From the NCBI GenBank assembly GCA_009760855.2, contig WPIO01000091.1, positions 370,001-434,000 on the forward strand: 64,000 nucleotides of DNA. The letters run 5' to 3'. The notes under the pieces are model-generated. The model saw only the letters and a list, made by a program, of their open reading frames with translations. It did no database searches and was not told the origin of the DNA. A program made the position numbers and the translations under genes. Each line of letters starts with the position of its first letter. Within the stretch, counting starts at the first letter, position 1. Origin of the DNA: Cristatella mucedo. Taxonomy: Eukaryota > Bryozoa > Phylactolaemata > Cristatellidae. Positions 61,490 to 64,000 of the stretch are shown one piece after another.

Positions 61490-63768
61490 TGTAGCGCCAA
61501 AACTTCCGGCGGAGTAGGCTTGACCTGCCGCTTACCTAGCGGCGTAACCTACCGCCTAATGCCGTTCGGTGCGCGCCTCCGAGCACTAAGCTGGCCGATA
61601 CGAAACGAGAGTTTCTGGCGCTGACCGACACACCATTACTAAAGAGGGTCGATAGTCCGCGACGTGAGTTGGAAAGCGAGACACGCAAATTGGGGATTTT
61701 ACTGAGCTTTATTCGAAAACGCACAAAGTCGCTACGCGTCTAGCTCAGTTTTATCTACACACTCCTCACTCGCTCTCGACAGCACAAGTACTCTTGCGGA
61801 GGAAACACGTCTCCAGACTTAGGCTACTTACGTCTACAGTGGGGAAAGACCGAAATAGACTGAGCCCGAACCGGAGCCTAAACCCTGACTGGAGAACTAA
61901 GACTCCGCTTCCACCTTGCGGCAGGGGTACCCTACACACGCCACCTCAGGCACTCTTGTGGCGAAAACACGTCTCCACAATTAGGCTCTCCGCGTCTCTA
62001 GGGGAAACGGCCCAAATAGACAAAGGAGTCCGAGCCAACGGGATATCTCACACCATACCAACTACGTTTAGCTCGCACCGGCAAATCTTTATGCCGAGAC
62101 CACGTGCGAGCTCGCACACACAAAACACTAAAGAAACACAAAATGCTAGCTCGGGCGCAATATGACCGTATTGGGTGGAGTCCACCGAATCCTCCTAGCA
62201 CTGTCTCGTCCTGTCCCGTCAATCGCCGGTGAACAGCCTGCCATCCTCCCTCGCTTTCAGAGAAACGAGTGTGACGGCGTCGAAGCGAAGCCGGAGAGAG
62301 AAGCCGGATAAAAGACTACGAAGGAGCGTCACTCAACTCTTAAATACTTAGCTGAGACAATGGGGCAAGAGCTTAGTGGTATTGGTCCCGTCACCATGGC
62401 CCATTACGGTAAGGAATTAATACCATCACTAGGCCACTGGAATGGTACCTCTGTCCAGCTTGAATGACGAATGGGTTCCAGACAATTCTTTTTGGACAGA
62501 GTGATGGCGGAGGTTGACAGGCCAGCCAACATCATTCAGCAGCTTCCACGGGTATCGGACCAATTGTAAAGGCCGAATCGCCGCCGCTGGTCTCAGAGCT
62601 TCCTGGCTTGCTCTTAAGCTCTTGCTCTCTGACCGCACTGGCGCTCCTCTCTGGCTCACTGCTCTAGGACAAAGGAGTTCTTGCCCACAGCCGGACGGCT
62701 CTTGTTCGCACTGTCTAAACTCACTTGCTGCATGCATTGATGACATTCGCACGTGGATGGTAGAACATTTTCCAAAACTAAACGATGACAAAACTGACTT
62801 ACTAGTTATGGGGAAACCCAGTATGATTCAAAGATTGGAAAGGCTGTCTCTCAAAATTGGCTCTGCCAGCATATTTCCTGTCGAATCAGCTCGAAATCTA
62901 AGTGTCGTGTTCCAAAGCGACCTCTCGTTAGACGACCATATCAGCTCCACAGTAAAATCTGCTTATTTTCAGCTTCATAACATTGCTAAAATTCTGGCTT
63001 GTTTAGATTAGGATACCACGTCTAAGTTGGTCCATGCATTCGTGACATCTCGTCTCGACTTCTGCAACTCACTGCTTACTGGCCTACCAGCATGTGCGAA
63101 CAGGCGATTGCAGCTAGTGCAAAACTCTGCAGCTAGGCTTGTCTGTCGTGAGCGTCGCAGTTGCCACATTACTCCACTTCTCGCCGACCTGCAATGGCTC
63201 CCAGCCAAGCAACGGATCGACTTCAAGGTTTTGTCGCTCACTTTTAGGTCCCTTCATTCTATGGCTCCAGTCTATCTCTCCAACATACTCCCCCACCAGG
63301 CCAAGCATCGTACCACCCGCTTTTCGGAATCCAACAGTCTAGAAATATCTCGTACGAACCTTAAATCCTTGGGAGACCGTGCATTTAGTTCGTATGCTCC
63401 CAAAGCCTGGAACTCCCTCCCGACCTGCGTCAGAACATTCCCTGACCTGACCACATTTAAAAGGAACTTAAAAACACACCTATTTAGGACAGCATTTAGT
63501 GGGTCCCTGTGATTCGTCCTTGATGTGCTTATGGGTGCTGACACTGTGCATGCTGCCACTAACCACATTTGCATGCTGACCCTGTGCATGTCACTCCGAA
63601 CCATTTTATTCATTTTGTTTGCTTTTCAAGCATGATTTTACTTACCATTCAATTGCATTTCCCTTTGCAGCAAATATTAAGCGCCAAGGAAGAGATTAAG
63701 TTTTCTGAGGGCGCTTTATCAAGTACATTATTATAACTAAAATTAAGCCAAGGCCAGCAAGGCGCTAC
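61490..63768 (-). repeat. LTR copy, right arm (minus sense), interrupted by a LINE
   Basis: The boundary at 61490 is TGTAGCGCC next to the primer-binding site; the outer end is GGCGCTAC at 63761-63768. Without the insertion at 62710-63736 it is about 1.25 kb. It contains the reversed AATAAA (GCTTTATTCG, about 61706). Confidence 0.75.
62710..63736 (+). pseudogene. 5'-truncated L2/CR1-like LINE inserted in the right LTR arm
   Basis: The left arm reads TTGTTCGCGCTAAAATT where the right arm has about 1,027 extra bp, which defines the insert. One frame runs from about 62710 to 63512 with a single stop (TAG at about 63009). It encodes the post-RT region DDIRTWMVEHFPKLNDDKTD, LDFCNSLLTGLPACANRRLQ, FSSYAPKAWNSLPTCV and KRNLKTHLFRTAFSG. 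The stop replaces Arg (CLDRDTTSK at 13790). The 3' UTR, hairpin and ATT tail follow. It is the best-preserved LINE 3' half in the window. Confidence 0.85.
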
Positions 63769-63773
63769 TCTAT

Positions 63774-64000
63774 TTTACTTATCTTTCTTAAGATATCCGC
63801 TTACATCAATGGTAGAATAGACCAGCGCCCGTGGGATGTCATAATCTGGCACTTCGTGGAGAGCACTTAGCAGCTGGTACGGAATAACAGAAACTGCAGC
63901 CATAGGCACAGTGTAACCTTTTGACTCCAAGGGACTAAGCTACATATGGCACTGCCTTTACTTGTCTAAAGTTGCTGCAAAATTACTCCCCGACAGAAGC
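63774..64000. other. Flanking DNA, nothing recognised
   Basis: Host flank of the fold-back element. No open frame, repeat or RNA gene was recognised. Confidence 0.4.

Larger units (their letters stand above)
59918..63768. mobile_element. Fold-back element: two head-to-head LTR copies with a 5-bp target duplication
   Basis: The left arm (59918-61149) is the reverse complement of the right arm (61490-63768, minus a LINE insertion). The outer ends are TGTAGCGCC..GGCGCTAC. The direct repeat TCTAT flanks the whole unit (59913-59917 and 63769-63773), and a sixth T also matches, so it integrated as one piece. AATAAA lies on the plus strand in the left arm (about 60944) and on the minus strand in the right arm, so the two LTRs point toward each other. 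A 340-bp spacer lies between them. Confidence 0.75.

Overview
The window is animal (metazoan) genomic DNA, most likely from an invertebrate. Coding sequence is broken into exons with GT..AG splice sites. The gaps are full of L2/CR1-like LINE fragments, tRNA-derived SINEs, Tc1/mariner remnants, an LTR-retrotransposon family and microsatellites. I cannot assign a phylum from sequence alone. No prokaryotic, viral-genome or organellar features were seen.

One host gene dominates. Joining exons by splice sites and reading phase gives a plus-strand gene from about 5.4 to 55.8 kb, with 16 coding exons and about 2,270 residues. The last two coding exons together make one fibronectin type III domain with the hallmarks of the C-terminal domain of ATF7IP/MCAF1 (Windei in Drosophila), the partner of the H3K9 methyltransferase SETDB1. 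A predicted coiled coil (exon 9) and a SUMO-interacting motif, VIDLT (exon 11), fit the same family. Less usual are an Arg/Ser-rich N-terminal exon of 2.2 kb, about 35 tandem copies of a QAPLTQ hexapeptide in exon 3, a 20-nt microexon and a first coding exon that encodes only Met-Gln.

Layout: 1-0.5 kb, LTR fragment; 0.5-2.6 kb, GC-rich unclassified DNA with degenerate repeats; 2.6-3.7 kb, dead Tc1 transposase; 3.7-5.1 kb, nothing recognised; 5.1-5.4 kb, CpG-rich probable promoter with an NRF1-like palindrome; 5.4-56.5 kb, the ATF7IP-like gene, its 3' end marked by AATAAA; 57.1-59.0 kb, decayed Ty3/gypsy pol on the minus strand; 59.9-63.8 kb, a fold-back element made of two head-to-head LTR copies flanked by a target duplication, with a LINE inserted in one arm.

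Introns hold LINE copies (the longest at 19.6-21.5 kb), two SINE families, Tc1 remnants and long microsatellites. One SINE family has a 3' end resembling the LINE 3' hairpin, and the (TA)n and (ATT)n arrays begin at SINE and LINE tails. All exon joins are inferences from phase and splice motifs. The weakest point is the start of exon 15.
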